NCBI GenBank assembly: GCA_002493325.1
Contig: DKYL01000086.1
Span: 693-8,033, forward strand
From: Ruminococcaceae bacterium UBA7101
Lineage (GTDB): Bacteria > Bacillota > Clostridia > Oscillospirales > Acutalibacteraceae
Direction of reading: 5' to 3'
DNA: 7,341 nt
Under the pieces are notes generated by a model. That model was not told where the DNA came from, did no database searches, and was given only the letters and a program-made list of their open reading frames with translations. Below are positions 1 through 6,262 of this stretch, piece after piece (the stretch's first letter is position 1; the number at the start of each line of letters is the position of its first letter). The translations under genes and the position numbers were made by a program.

Positions 1-444
1 ACAGTCGGCGGTGATGTTGAGGCAGGGCTTGCAATTGCAGAGCTGTTGTCTACAATGAAAACACCCACAGCATCCTTAGTGCTCGGCGGCGGTCATTCCA
101 TCGGTGTACCCTTGGCAGTGAGTTGCAAGCGTAGCTTTATTGTTCCCAGTGCAACCATGACCGTGCATCCTGTTCGTATGAACGGCTTGGTGCTCGGTGT
201 GCCGCAGACGCTGTCTTATTTTGAAAAAATGCAGGACAGAATTGTCAACTTTGTTTCCAATAACTCAAAAATCAGCAGTGAGGCTTTCCGTGAGCTTATG
301 ATGAAAACAGGTGAGCTTGTGATGGATGTGGGCACAGTGCTGGACGGTGAGGGTGCAGTCAAATCAGGCTTGATTGATGAGCTTGGGGGTCTTTCAAATT
401 CTCTTGACTTTCTCAATAAGGAGATTGAGGAGGGCGGCAAATGA
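1..444 (+). CDS. tepA: TepA, ClpP-like serine protease (3' part; start lies outside the window)
   Basis: The frame is open from base 1 to the TGA at 442-444 and gives 147 residues. Family members are about 240-250 residues, so roughly the first 95-100 are missing. Seen: the ClpP-fold TVGGDVEAGLAIAE segment at visible residues 1-14, then LGGGHSIGVP with nucleophile Ser33, TMTVHPVR with His56, and Asp109 in VMDVGT as the likely third triad member. GLIDELGG near 123-130 is the usual end of a ClpP/crotonase-type core. The GGGHSIGV and TVHPVR strings separate TepA from true ClpP. In B. subtilis TepA (YmfB) is a soluble protease linked to protein translocation and, in later work, to spore outgrowth and clearance of small acid-soluble spore proteins. 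It sits just upstream of ylzJ and spoIIIE there too, which supports the call. The triad looks intact. The stop overlaps the next start as ATGA. Confidence 0.93.
   Translation, partial: TVGGDVEAGLAIAELLSTMKTPTASLVLGGGHSIGVPLAVSCKRSFIVPSATMTVHPVRMNGLVLGVPQTLSYFEKMQDRIVNFVSNNSKISSEAFRELMMKTGELVMDVGTVLDGEGAVKSGLIDELGGLSNSLDFLNKEIEEGGK
427..434 (+). promoter_or_regulatory. Strong ribosome binding site for the YlzJ-like ORF
   Basis: GAGGAGGG lies inside the last codons of tepA, 6 bases before the ATG at 441. It is a near-perfect Shine-Dalgarno sequence and the main argument that the small ORF at 441 is really translated. Because the site is inside tepA, translation of the two genes is probably coupled. 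Confidence 0.75.
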
Positions 445-656
445 TTTATTCCATAGTTTCTCTTGATGATATTTTCTATGTAAAAAATAATGCGTCTGCA
501 GCAGTCAATGCAGCACGCTCAAGCAATCCTTATGATTATATACGGGATGGTTATTATCTTGATAATGCGATGAATGGGGGAGAAGATTATGTCCGTTTTA
601 ACGGCAATTTTTCAAGCTATCGGACAAGCAATAGCATGGGTGCTGCCGATAAGTGA
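441..656 (+). CDS. Small YlzJ-like protein, probable
   Basis: A 71-residue ORF whose ATG overlaps the tepA stop (ATGA), with a strong Shine-Dalgarno 6 bases upstream. The N-terminus MIYSIVSLDDIF resembles the MILYxxxPLExIF opening of YlzJ-like proteins. SSNPYDYIRDGYY near residues 27-39 resembles the STDPxDYLxPxY segment that normally closes them. The position between tepA and spoIIIE is where ylzJ sits in B. subtilis. The middle seems shorter than in the family. The last 32 or so residues, rich in Asn, Gly and Ser, have no family counterpart that I recognise, and they run through the ribosome binding site and first 68 bases of the downstream membrane-protein gene. No membrane segment or signal peptide is visible. 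YlzJ has no known function. The start is well supported; the family assignment is a judgement from memory of the family pattern. Confidence 0.6.
   Translation: MIYSIVSLDDIFYVKNNASAAVNAARSSNPYDYIRDGYYLDNAMNGGEDYVRFNGNFSSYRTSNSMGAADK
576..585 (+). promoter_or_regulatory. Ribosome binding site that decides the UppP-like start
   Basis: GGGGGAGAAG lies inside the YlzJ-like ORF. Its GGAG core at 579-582 is 6 bases from the ATG at 589. The earlier in-frame ATG at 574 has no Shine-Dalgarno upstream and would itself contain this purine tract, so 589 is the better start. The MSVL opening it gives also fits the family. Confidence 0.65.
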
Positions 657-1446
657 AAGCGGTCACAGTGCCATATTTCATAATTTTTCGGGGAGATTTA
701 CAAATACCTGTTCACAATTGACAGGTGTTGTACATATCGGTATTGCAATCGGATTGTTTATTGCATTCTTTAAGCTGTTCAGAATGCTTTTCAAAAATTT
801 CATAGGCGGCTGGAATGATCTTTTTCATAAACAGCTTGATTTAAAAAATACCAAGCCTGCAAGAAAATTTATGTATTACACGGTGCTTTCCTTTGTTCCG
901 ATGATTCTCTATCTCATTCCTGCAGGCAAATACGGCAATATTTATTCGGTATTCCACAGAGTTTCCTATAATGAAAATCTTGTGGGTGAGGGTATATGTA
1001 TGCTGCTGACAGGTGCACTTATAATTGTTACCTGCAGTGTTATGGATAAAAAGCTCAATCCTGTTCCCGGAATTGTGCAGGCTATAATTATCGGCATAAT
1101 TGTTTTTTTAGCAGTTCCTACTGCAGGCTGCTCTGTAATCGGTGCCGTTTTCTGCACAGCAATCATTCTCGGTATGAATGAAAAAAATGCACTCAGATAT
1201 TCTGTTGTAATGTCTGTTATGATTTTGCTTGTAATGGGTATTATTGAGCTTTGCACAGCGGTAACAAAAATAACCATTCTCAGTGCAGTGATAGGTCTTG
1301 TTATAGCTGCGGCGGTTAGCTTTTTCGCTTCAAAGCTTCTCATCTTTGTCATTAAGGATAAGAAGCTCAGACTGTTCGGCATATATGATGCCGCAATCGG
1401 TTTGATCATTCTTGTAATCGGAATATTTCAGGTTGTAGTAAAATAA
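589..1446 (+). CDS. uppP: Divergent UppP/BacA-family (undecaprenyl-diphosphatase-like) membrane protein
   Basis: The protein has 285 residues (family about 265-280) and is very hydrophobic, with some seven or eight probable membrane segments. UppP removes a phosphate from undecaprenyl pyrophosphate to recycle the lipid carrier of wall synthesis. Family evidence: the N-terminal block AWVLPISESGHS (residues 16-27) matches the EFLPVSSSGH block. A second half-repeat begins near PGIVQAIIIG and ends in a proline-containing loop, AVPTAGCS (175-182), at the position of the PGxSRSG loop. A C-terminal IYDAAIG replaces the usual YRIxLG. Odd: aligned by eye to E. coli UppP, Glu17 is Gln13 (tolerated), Glu21 is Trp17, Ser27 is Glu23 and Arg174 is Cys181, while His30 is kept as His26. 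Loss of Glu21 and Arg174 makes normal phosphatase activity doubtful. It lies 9 bases before spoIIIE. Family membership is fairly sure; activity is not. Confidence 0.72.
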   Translation: MSVLTAIFQAIGQAIAWVLPISESGHSAIFHNFSGRFTNTCSQLTGVVHIGIAIGLFIAFFKLFRMLFKNFIGGWNDLFHKQLDLKNTKPARKFMYYTVLSFVPMILYLIPAGKYGNIYSVFHRVSYNENLVGEGICMLLTGALIIVTCSVMDKKLNPVPGIVQAIIIGIIVFLAVPTAGCSVIGAVFCTAIILGMNEKNALRYSVVMSVMILLVMGIIELCTAVTKITILSAVIGLVIAAAVSFFASKLLIFVIKDKKLRLFGIYDAAIGLIILVIGIFQVVVK

Positions 1447-1450
1447 GAGG
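1446..1450 (+). promoter_or_regulatory. Ribosome binding site of the DNA translocase gene
   Basis: AGAGG begins on the last base of the uppP-like stop codon and is 5 bases from the ATG at 1456. It supports that start, and the 9-base gap leaves no room for a separate promoter or terminator between the two genes. Confidence 0.6.
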
Positions 1451-1455
1451 TACAT

Positions 1456-4011
1456 ATGGCAAATAAAAAAACAAGTGCTGCAAAAAAGAGCACTTCAGGC
1501 ACAAAAAAGAATACAAATTCAAGGGCTAAATCGACTCCTGTTCAGGCAAATAAAGCTGTTAATAATGAGGATGTAATCCGAATTGCAGGCATTGTTATTT
1601 TTGCACTTTCCGTTATTTTCTTCTGTCTTGCTATTATTAACGGTGCAGGTGTATGGAATGTTCTGCATAATTTTTATGTGGGTGTATTCGGGGTGTTTGC
1701 CGCTTGTATGTTCCCGTTGATTTCTGTTGTTGTGGTGCTTTTCTATTCCTTCAATAATGCATCAACTGCAAAGTTTATTGCAAAGTCGGTAGAAACGGTT
1801 ATTATGGTTCTGCTGCTTGCAGCATTTATTCATGTTGTGAAAAATCAGACAGGTGCTGATTTTAAAGAAACCGTAATCACGAATTATGAGCTTGCCCCCA
1901 CAACTTTTAACGGAGGCTTTATCGGTGCTGCTCTCGGCTGGCTTCTTCTGTCACTGGGTAAAGCCCCTGCAATCATTGTTTCGGTTGTGCTTTTCCTTGT
2001 TGATTTTATGCTTCTGACAGGTATAACGGTTATTCAGTTTTTCTCAGGTGCGGCAAAGCCTGCAAAGGTTACCTATGAAAAGGTCAGTGAGCATGTTGAA
2101 AGACGCCGTATGAGCAAGGAAATGATTGATGTTCCGCTTGATGTTGACCCGCCTTCAGCCGAAGAAGAGGAAAAACCGAAGAAAAAGTCACGTAAAAAGA
2201 ATGTTAAAGAGGATGAGGAAACTTCTGTTCCTCGTGATATCATTGACGAAATCAATGCAGCCACTGCAAAAAACAGGCAGGAGAGGGAGAATAGAAAGGC
2301 TGCAGCAAAAGCAAAGTCTATTGATGAAATCGTTGAAGATGCTTCACAGGAAAAACCGGCACAGCCGCAGCCTCCTGTTGAAAAATTCACTGTTTCAAAG
2401 GAAGCTCTTGATTCGGCAGTGAATGACTATAAGCTTCCGTCAGTTGATTTGCTTACTGTCGGTACTAAAAAATCAACCAAGGATATAAGCGGTGAGCTTA
2501 AGGCTAATGCTCAGATGCTGATTGAAACGCTTCATTCCTTCAATGTTGATGCTACGATTACAGATATTTCCAGAGGACCTACGGTTACACGCTATGAGCT
2601 TAAGCCGGCGGCAGGTATCCGTATTTCAAAAATAACAAATCTTGCGGATGATATTGCACTGAATCTTGCGGCTACCCATGTGCGTATTGAAGCACCTATT
2701 CCGGGCAAGGCTGCTGTGGGTATTGAGGTTCCGAATACTGTTAAAAATACCGTTACCATGCGTGAGCTTATAGATACGCCTGAATTTTATGAGCAGAAAT
2801 CCAAGCTTTCAGCAGGTCTTGGAAAGGATATCGGCGGCAAGTGTGTATATTGTGATATTTCTAAAATGCCGCATCTTCTTGTTGCAGGTACAACAGGCTC
2901 GGGTAAATCTGTTTGTATGAATTCAATTATCACATCCATTCTTTACAGAGCAAAGCCTGACGAGGTCAAGTTCCTTATGATTGACCCTAAGCAGGTTGAG
3001 TTTTCAAAATATGCAGGTATTCCGCATTTGCTTGTTCCTGTTGTTACAGACCCACGAAAGGCGGCAGGTGCTCTCGGCTGGGCTGTAAGCGAAATGCTGC
3101 AGCGTTATCAGCGTCTTTCTCAGATTGGTGTGCGTGATATTGAGGGGTATAACAAATATGCGGCTAAGCATGAGGATATGGACGCTATGCCCAAAATCTG
3201 TATATTTATTGACGAGTTTGCGGATTTGATGATGGCAGCGCCAAAAGAGGTTGAAGACTCTGTCTGCCGTCTTGCACAGATGGCTCGTGCTGTCGGTATG
3301 CATCTTGTTATTGCAACACAAAGACCCTCTGTTGACGTTATTACAGGCTTAATTAAGGCGAATATTTCATCACGTATTGCTTTGACTGTTTCATCACAGA
3401 TTGATTCACGTACAATCCTTGATGCCGCAGGTGCTGAAAAGCTTCTCGGTCACGGCGATATGCTTTATTCACCAATCGGTGCATCAAAGCCTGTACGTGT
3501 TCAGGGCTGCTTTATTTCCGATGAAGAGGTTGAAGAGCTTTGTAATTTTGTTAAAAATCAGGGCGAAAGCCAGTACGATGAAAGCATTGCCAAGGAAATT
3601 GAGGCAAAGGCAGTGCAGGATAAAAAATCGTCACCATTTGAGGATGACGGTGATGGTGAGCAGCTTGATGTGCTGTTTGAAAAGGCTGTTGATATTGTTC
3701 TCGAAACGGGTACAGCATCTACCTCATTCCTCCAGCGTAAGCTTTCTGTCGGTTATGCACGTGGTGCAAAAATCATAGACCAGTTGGAAGAAAAAGGAAT
3801 TATCGGACCTTCTAATGGTGCAAAGGGCAGAGAAATACTGATTACTCGCCAGCAGTGGCTTGAGATGCAGGCTTATGCATCCAATGGTGAATTTACTGCT
3901 GATAATACAGAGCAGATGTCATTTGAGCTTGTAGGTGAGGATGATGTTGTGACAGATAATATGTCAGACAGTCCATATAATTTCAGTTTGAGTGAAGAGG
4001 AAAATGAATGA
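1456..4011 (+). CDS. spoIIIE: DNA translocase FtsK/SpoIIIE
   Basis: Full length at 851 residues. A Lys/Ser/Thr-rich cytoplasmic start (1-38) is followed by four or five membrane segments between about 41 and 196, then a charged, Lys/Glu-rich linker to about 310. The alpha domain starts near YKLPSVDLL (325) and includes GPTVTRYEL (374-382). The RecA-like motor has Walker A GTTGSGKS (478-485, Lys484) and Walker B ICIFIDEFAD with Asp586 and Glu587; IDPKQVEFSKYAGIPHLLVP is a family signature between them. A winged-helix gamma domain covers about 736-800, with SVGYARGAKIIDQLEEKGI, the part that reads oriented 8-base chromosomal signals in the family. The protein is a hexameric, membrane-anchored ATP-driven pump that moves DNA through the division or sporulation septum. 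All motor residues look intact. An acidic tail of about 47 residues (805-851) follows gamma. The membrane domain plus the tepA/ylzJ context favour SpoIIIE over the soluble SftA type; ftsK is the usual generic name. Confidence 0.97.
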   Translation: MANKKTSAAKKSTSGTKKNTNSRAKSTPVQANKAVNNEDVIRIAGIVIFALSVIFFCLAIINGAGVWNVLHNFYVGVFGVFAACMFPLISVVVVLFYSFNNASTAKFIAKSVETVIMVLLLAAFIHVVKNQTGADFKETVITNYELAPTTFNGGFIGAALGWLLLSLGKAPAIIVSVVLFLVDFMLLTGITVIQFFSGAAKPAKVTYEKVSEHVERRRMSKEMIDVPLDVDPPSAEEEEKPKKKSRKKNVKEDEETSVPRDIIDEINAATAKNRQERENRKAAAKAKSIDEIVEDASQEKPAQPQPPVEKFTVSKEALDSAVNDYKLPSVDLLTVGTKKSTKDISGELKANAQMLIETLHSFNVDATITDISRGPTVTRYELKPAAGIRISKITNLADDIALNLAATHVRIEAPIPGKAAVGIEVPNTVKNTVTMRELIDTPEFYEQKSKLSAGLGKDIGGKCVYCDISKMPHLLVAGTTGSGKSVCMNSIITSILYRAKPDEVKFLMIDPKQVEFSKYAGIPHLLVPVVTDPRKAAGALGWAVSEMLQRYQRLSQIGVRDIEGYNKYAAKHEDMDAMPKICIFIDEFADLMMAAPKEVEDSVCRLAQMARAVGMHLVIATQRPSVDVITGLIKANISSRIALTVSSQIDSRTILDAAGAEKLLGHGDMLYSPIGASKPVRVQGCFISDEEVEELCNFVKNQGESQYDESIAKEIEAKAVQDKKSSPFEDDGDGEQLDVLFEKAVDIVLETGTASTSFLQRKLSVGYARGAKIIDQLEEKGIIGPSNGAKGREILITRQQWLEMQAYASNGEFTADNTEQMSFELVGEDDVVTDNMSDSPYNFSLSEEENE
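3994..4000 (+). promoter_or_regulatory. Ribosome binding site of ygiQ inside the translocase gene
   Basis: GAAGAGG lies in the last codons of the translocase gene, 7 bases before the ATG at 4008. It fixes the ygiQ start as the one that overlaps the upstream TGA, and suggests coupled translation. Confidence 0.6.
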
Positions 4012-5879
4012 ACGGCTTTCTACCGATAAATAAACAGGATATGCTCGACAGGGGATGGGACTATGTTGATTTTGTCTACATAACAGGTGACAGCTATGTT
4101 GACCATCCATCCTTCGGTGCGGCAATTATTACAAGAGTGCTTGAAAGCAAGGGCTATAAAGTGGCTGTGCTCAGTCAGCCCGACTGGAAAAAGACTGATG
4201 ATTTTATGCAGTTTGGCAAGCCCCGTTTAGGCTTTTTCATCACAAGCGGTAATATTGATTCCATGGTTGCGCATTATACTGCCGCTAAGCGTATTCGCCA
4301 CGATGACGCTTATACTGCAGGCGGTGCGGCAGGCAAAAGACCTGACAGGGCAGTAATTGTATATTCAAAAATGGTTAAAAGCATTTATCCTGACAGCCCT
4401 GTTATTATCGGCGGTCTTGAAGCATCACTCAGACGTTTTGCCCACTATGATTACTGGGACGATAAAATCAGACCAAGCATTCTGCTTGATTCAGGTGCTG
4501 ACCTGCTTTCCTTTGGCATGGGCGAAAACCAGACAATTGAAATTGCCGAAAGATTAAATAACGGCGAAAGCATAGCACAAATGCGAGATATTCTCGGTAC
4601 CTGCTATGCTTGTCCCACAGTGGAAACTACATATGAGGGTGTTGAGTGCCCCTCCTTTGAAAATGTTTGCAGCAGCAAAAAAGAATATGCTAAATCCTGC
4701 CGAATACAGCAGGATGAGCAAGATCATATTCGTGGCAGAATCATTAAGCAGAAGCACGGCAAAACAATGCTTGTTCAGAATAAGCCTATGCCGCCGCTTA
4801 CCCAGAAGGAGCTTGACTGGGTTTATTCATTGCCGTATATGCGTGCCTATCATCCAAGCTATGAAAAGCTCGGTGGTGTACCCGGTATTCGTGAGGTCGA
4901 ATTTTCCATTACACATAACCGTGGTTGCTTCGGTGCCTGCAATTTCTGTTCTATTGCTTTTCATCAGGGCAGATATGTTACAACACGTTCCAAGAAAAGT
5001 ATTATGATCGAGGCTGAAAAGCTGACACATATGCCGAATTTTAAAGGCTATATCCACGATATCGGTGGACCTACTGCCAATTTCAGGCGACCCTCCTGTG
5101 ATATGCAGATTGAAAAGGGTTTGTGCAAAGGCAAAAAGTGTCTTGCACCGAAGCCCTGTCCGAATTTGTCTGTTGACCACAGTGAATATCTTGATATTCT
5201 CCGTAATGTAAGGCAGATAAGTGGTGTAAAGAAAGTATTTATCCGCAGCGGAATAAGGTATGATTATCTCCTTGAGGATAAGGATGATACCTTTTTTAAA
5301 GAGCTTGTTGAGCACCATGTATCAGGTCAGTTAAAGGTTGCACCGGAGCATTGCTCTGCAGCCGTGCTTGATAAAATGGGTAAGCCGCATATTGAAGCAT
5401 ACATTGATTTTTCACGCAAATATTTCAGCTATACCGATGAGGTTAATAAAGAGCAGTATTTAGTTCCTTATCTGATGTCCTCTCATCCGGGGTCAACTAT
5501 TGATGATGCAATTGAGCTTGCATTGTTTTTAAAGAAAAATCATATCAGACCTGAGCAGGTGCAGGATTTTTATCCGACACCGGGCACAATCTCAACCTGT
5601 ATGTTTTATACAGGACTTGACCCTTATACTATGGAGGAGGTCTATGTTGCAAAAAGTGAGCATGATAAGGCACTCCAGAGAGCACTTTTACAGTATTTCA
5701 ACCCTAAAAACCAGCACTTGGTTGAAGAAGCACTGCGCAGAGCAAAGCGGTTTGATTTGATTGGCTATGACAGCAAGTGTCTGATAAAACCTTGCAGGAC
5801 ACCTCAGCAAAAACAGAATTTTGCTAAAAAAAGAAATGGTAAAGGCAATAACAAATTTAAAGGTAAAAAAAGAAAATGA
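4008..5879 (+). CDS. ygiQ: YgiQ family radical SAM protein
   Basis: 623 residues, within the family range of about 600-750. The N-terminal domain opens FLPINKQDMLDRGWDYVDFV, with TGDSYVDHPSFGAAII soon after, as in YgiQ proteins; this region resembles a B12-binding-like Rossmann fold. The radical SAM CxxxCxxC motif, GCFGACNFCSIAFHQGR, places Cys307, Cys311 and Cys314 on the 4Fe-4S cluster that cleaves S-adenosylmethionine. A second group follows, Cys364-x8-Cys373-x4-Cys378-x5-Cys384, after DIGGPTANFRR. Downstream KVAPEH and SSHPGSTIDD are typical of the TIM-barrel half, and the C-terminus is a Lys/Arg-rich tail (about 600-623). The reaction and substrate of YgiQ are unknown to me; the fold resembles MiaB/RimO-type enzymes only loosely. 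It is probably cytoplasmic. It overlaps both neighbours by 4 bases, so it is firmly part of the operon. Identity is certain at family level; function is open. Confidence 0.95.
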   Translation: MNGFLPINKQDMLDRGWDYVDFVYITGDSYVDHPSFGAAIITRVLESKGYKVAVLSQPDWKKTDDFMQFGKPRLGFFITSGNIDSMVAHYTAAKRIRHDDAYTAGGAAGKRPDRAVIVYSKMVKSIYPDSPVIIGGLEASLRRFAHYDYWDDKIRPSILLDSGADLLSFGMGENQTIEIAERLNNGESIAQMRDILGTCYACPTVETTYEGVECPSFENVCSSKKEYAKSCRIQQDEQDHIRGRIIKQKHGKTMLVQNKPMPPLTQKELDWVYSLPYMRAYHPSYEKLGGVPGIREVEFSITHNRGCFGACNFCSIAFHQGRYVTTRSKKSIMIEAEKLTHMPNFKGYIHDIGGPTANFRRPSCDMQIEKGLCKGKKCLAPKPCPNLSVDHSEYLDILRNVRQISGVKKVFIRSGIRYDYLLEDKDDTFFKELVEHHVSGQLKVAPEHCSAAVLDKMGKPHIEAYIDFSRKYFSYTDEVNKEQYLVPYLMSSHPGSTIDDAIELALFLKKNHIRPEQVQDFYPTPGTISTCMFYTGLDPYTMEEVYVAKSEHDKALQRALLQYFNPKNQHLVEEALRRAKRFDLIGYDSKCLIKPCRTPQQKQNFAKKRNGKGNNKFKGKKRK

Positions 5880-6262
5880 CTGGCAAAAAACAAAGTTTAA
5901 TCGTTATCGGAGCTGCATTCATACTGATAGGTCTTATACTTGTGTATTTTTCTCTTTCTCAGCCTAAGGTGTATGTTGATGTCGACTCGCCGTCAATTGA
6001 TAATACTGCCAACGCAACTGTGTCGGAAAAGGTAACAAAATATGCGGATAGTGATGAACCGATAATGAATTATCCGCTTAATCTTAACACTTGTACTGCT
6101 GACGAGCTTATGACCATAGACGGGATTGGCGAGGCAAAGGCTTCGGCAATTATTGAGTACCGTGAATATATCGGCGGCTACAGCAGTGTTGATGAAATTA
6201 AAAATATAAAGGGAATAGGGGATGCACTGTTTGAAAAGCTGTCACCCTATCTGTGTGTATGA
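5876..6262 (+). CDS. comEA: ComEA-like membrane-anchored helix-hairpin-helix DNA-binding protein
   Basis: 128 residues. A short basic start (MTGKKQ) leads into one membrane segment at about 8-27, an uncleaved N-in anchor, then a polar linker (28-66) and a tandem helix-hairpin-helix domain at 67-127. Both hairpins are visible: IDGIGEAKA (81-89) and IKGIGDALF (111-119), with the AIIEYREYIGGYSSVDEI helix between them. NLNTCTADELMTIDGIG is the standard ComEA opening (NxNTAxxxEL). ComEA is the surface double-stranded-DNA receptor in natural transformation. B. subtilis ComEA is about 205 residues and has an extra SLBB-type domain before the hairpins; this protein lacks it and keeps only a linker of about 40 residues. 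The ATG overlaps the ygiQ stop, and the only weak Shine-Dalgarno-like tract (AAAGG, about 11 bases away) suggests coupling. comEB and comEC are not adjacent here. A role in transformation is inferred from family. Confidence 0.88.
   Translation: MTGKKQSLIVIGAAFILIGLILVYFSLSQPKVYVDVDSPSIDNTANATVSEKVTKYADSDEPIMNYPLNLNTCTADELMTIDGIGEAKASAIIEYREYIGGYSSVDEIKNIKGIGDALFEKLSPYLCV

Noticed and set aside
574..588. Upstream ATG at 574 as the start of the UppP-like protein
   Set aside because: It has no ribosome site and would use the purine tract that serves the ATG at 589 as coding sequence; the 589 start matches the family N-terminus better.
966..1409. 147-codon open frame on the minus strand inside the UppP-like gene
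   Set aside because: Antisense to a well-supported membrane-protein gene; its Ile/Thr/Ala-rich sequence is what a complementary frame of hydrophobic codons gives, and no ribosome site or family motif is seen.
2073..2422. Open frames on both strands in the charged linker of the translocase
   Set aside because: The minus-strand product is mostly Ser/Phe and the other plus frame mostly Lys/Arg/Leu, as expected from shifted reading of the Lys/Glu-rich linker.
3401..3778. 125-codon plus-strand open frame overlapping the translocase motor and gamma region
   Set aside because: Lies wholly inside the conserved translocase frame and has no motif of its own.
4606..5318. Open frames on both strands (133 and 163 codons) inside ygiQ
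   Set aside because: Shadows of the conserved ygiQ frame, which carries the radical SAM motif across the same bases.
6253..6258. GTG at 6253 as the start of ComFC
   Set aside because: The ATG at 6259 gives the same ATGA overlap as the other junctions and loses only two residues; there is no ribosome site favouring the GTG.
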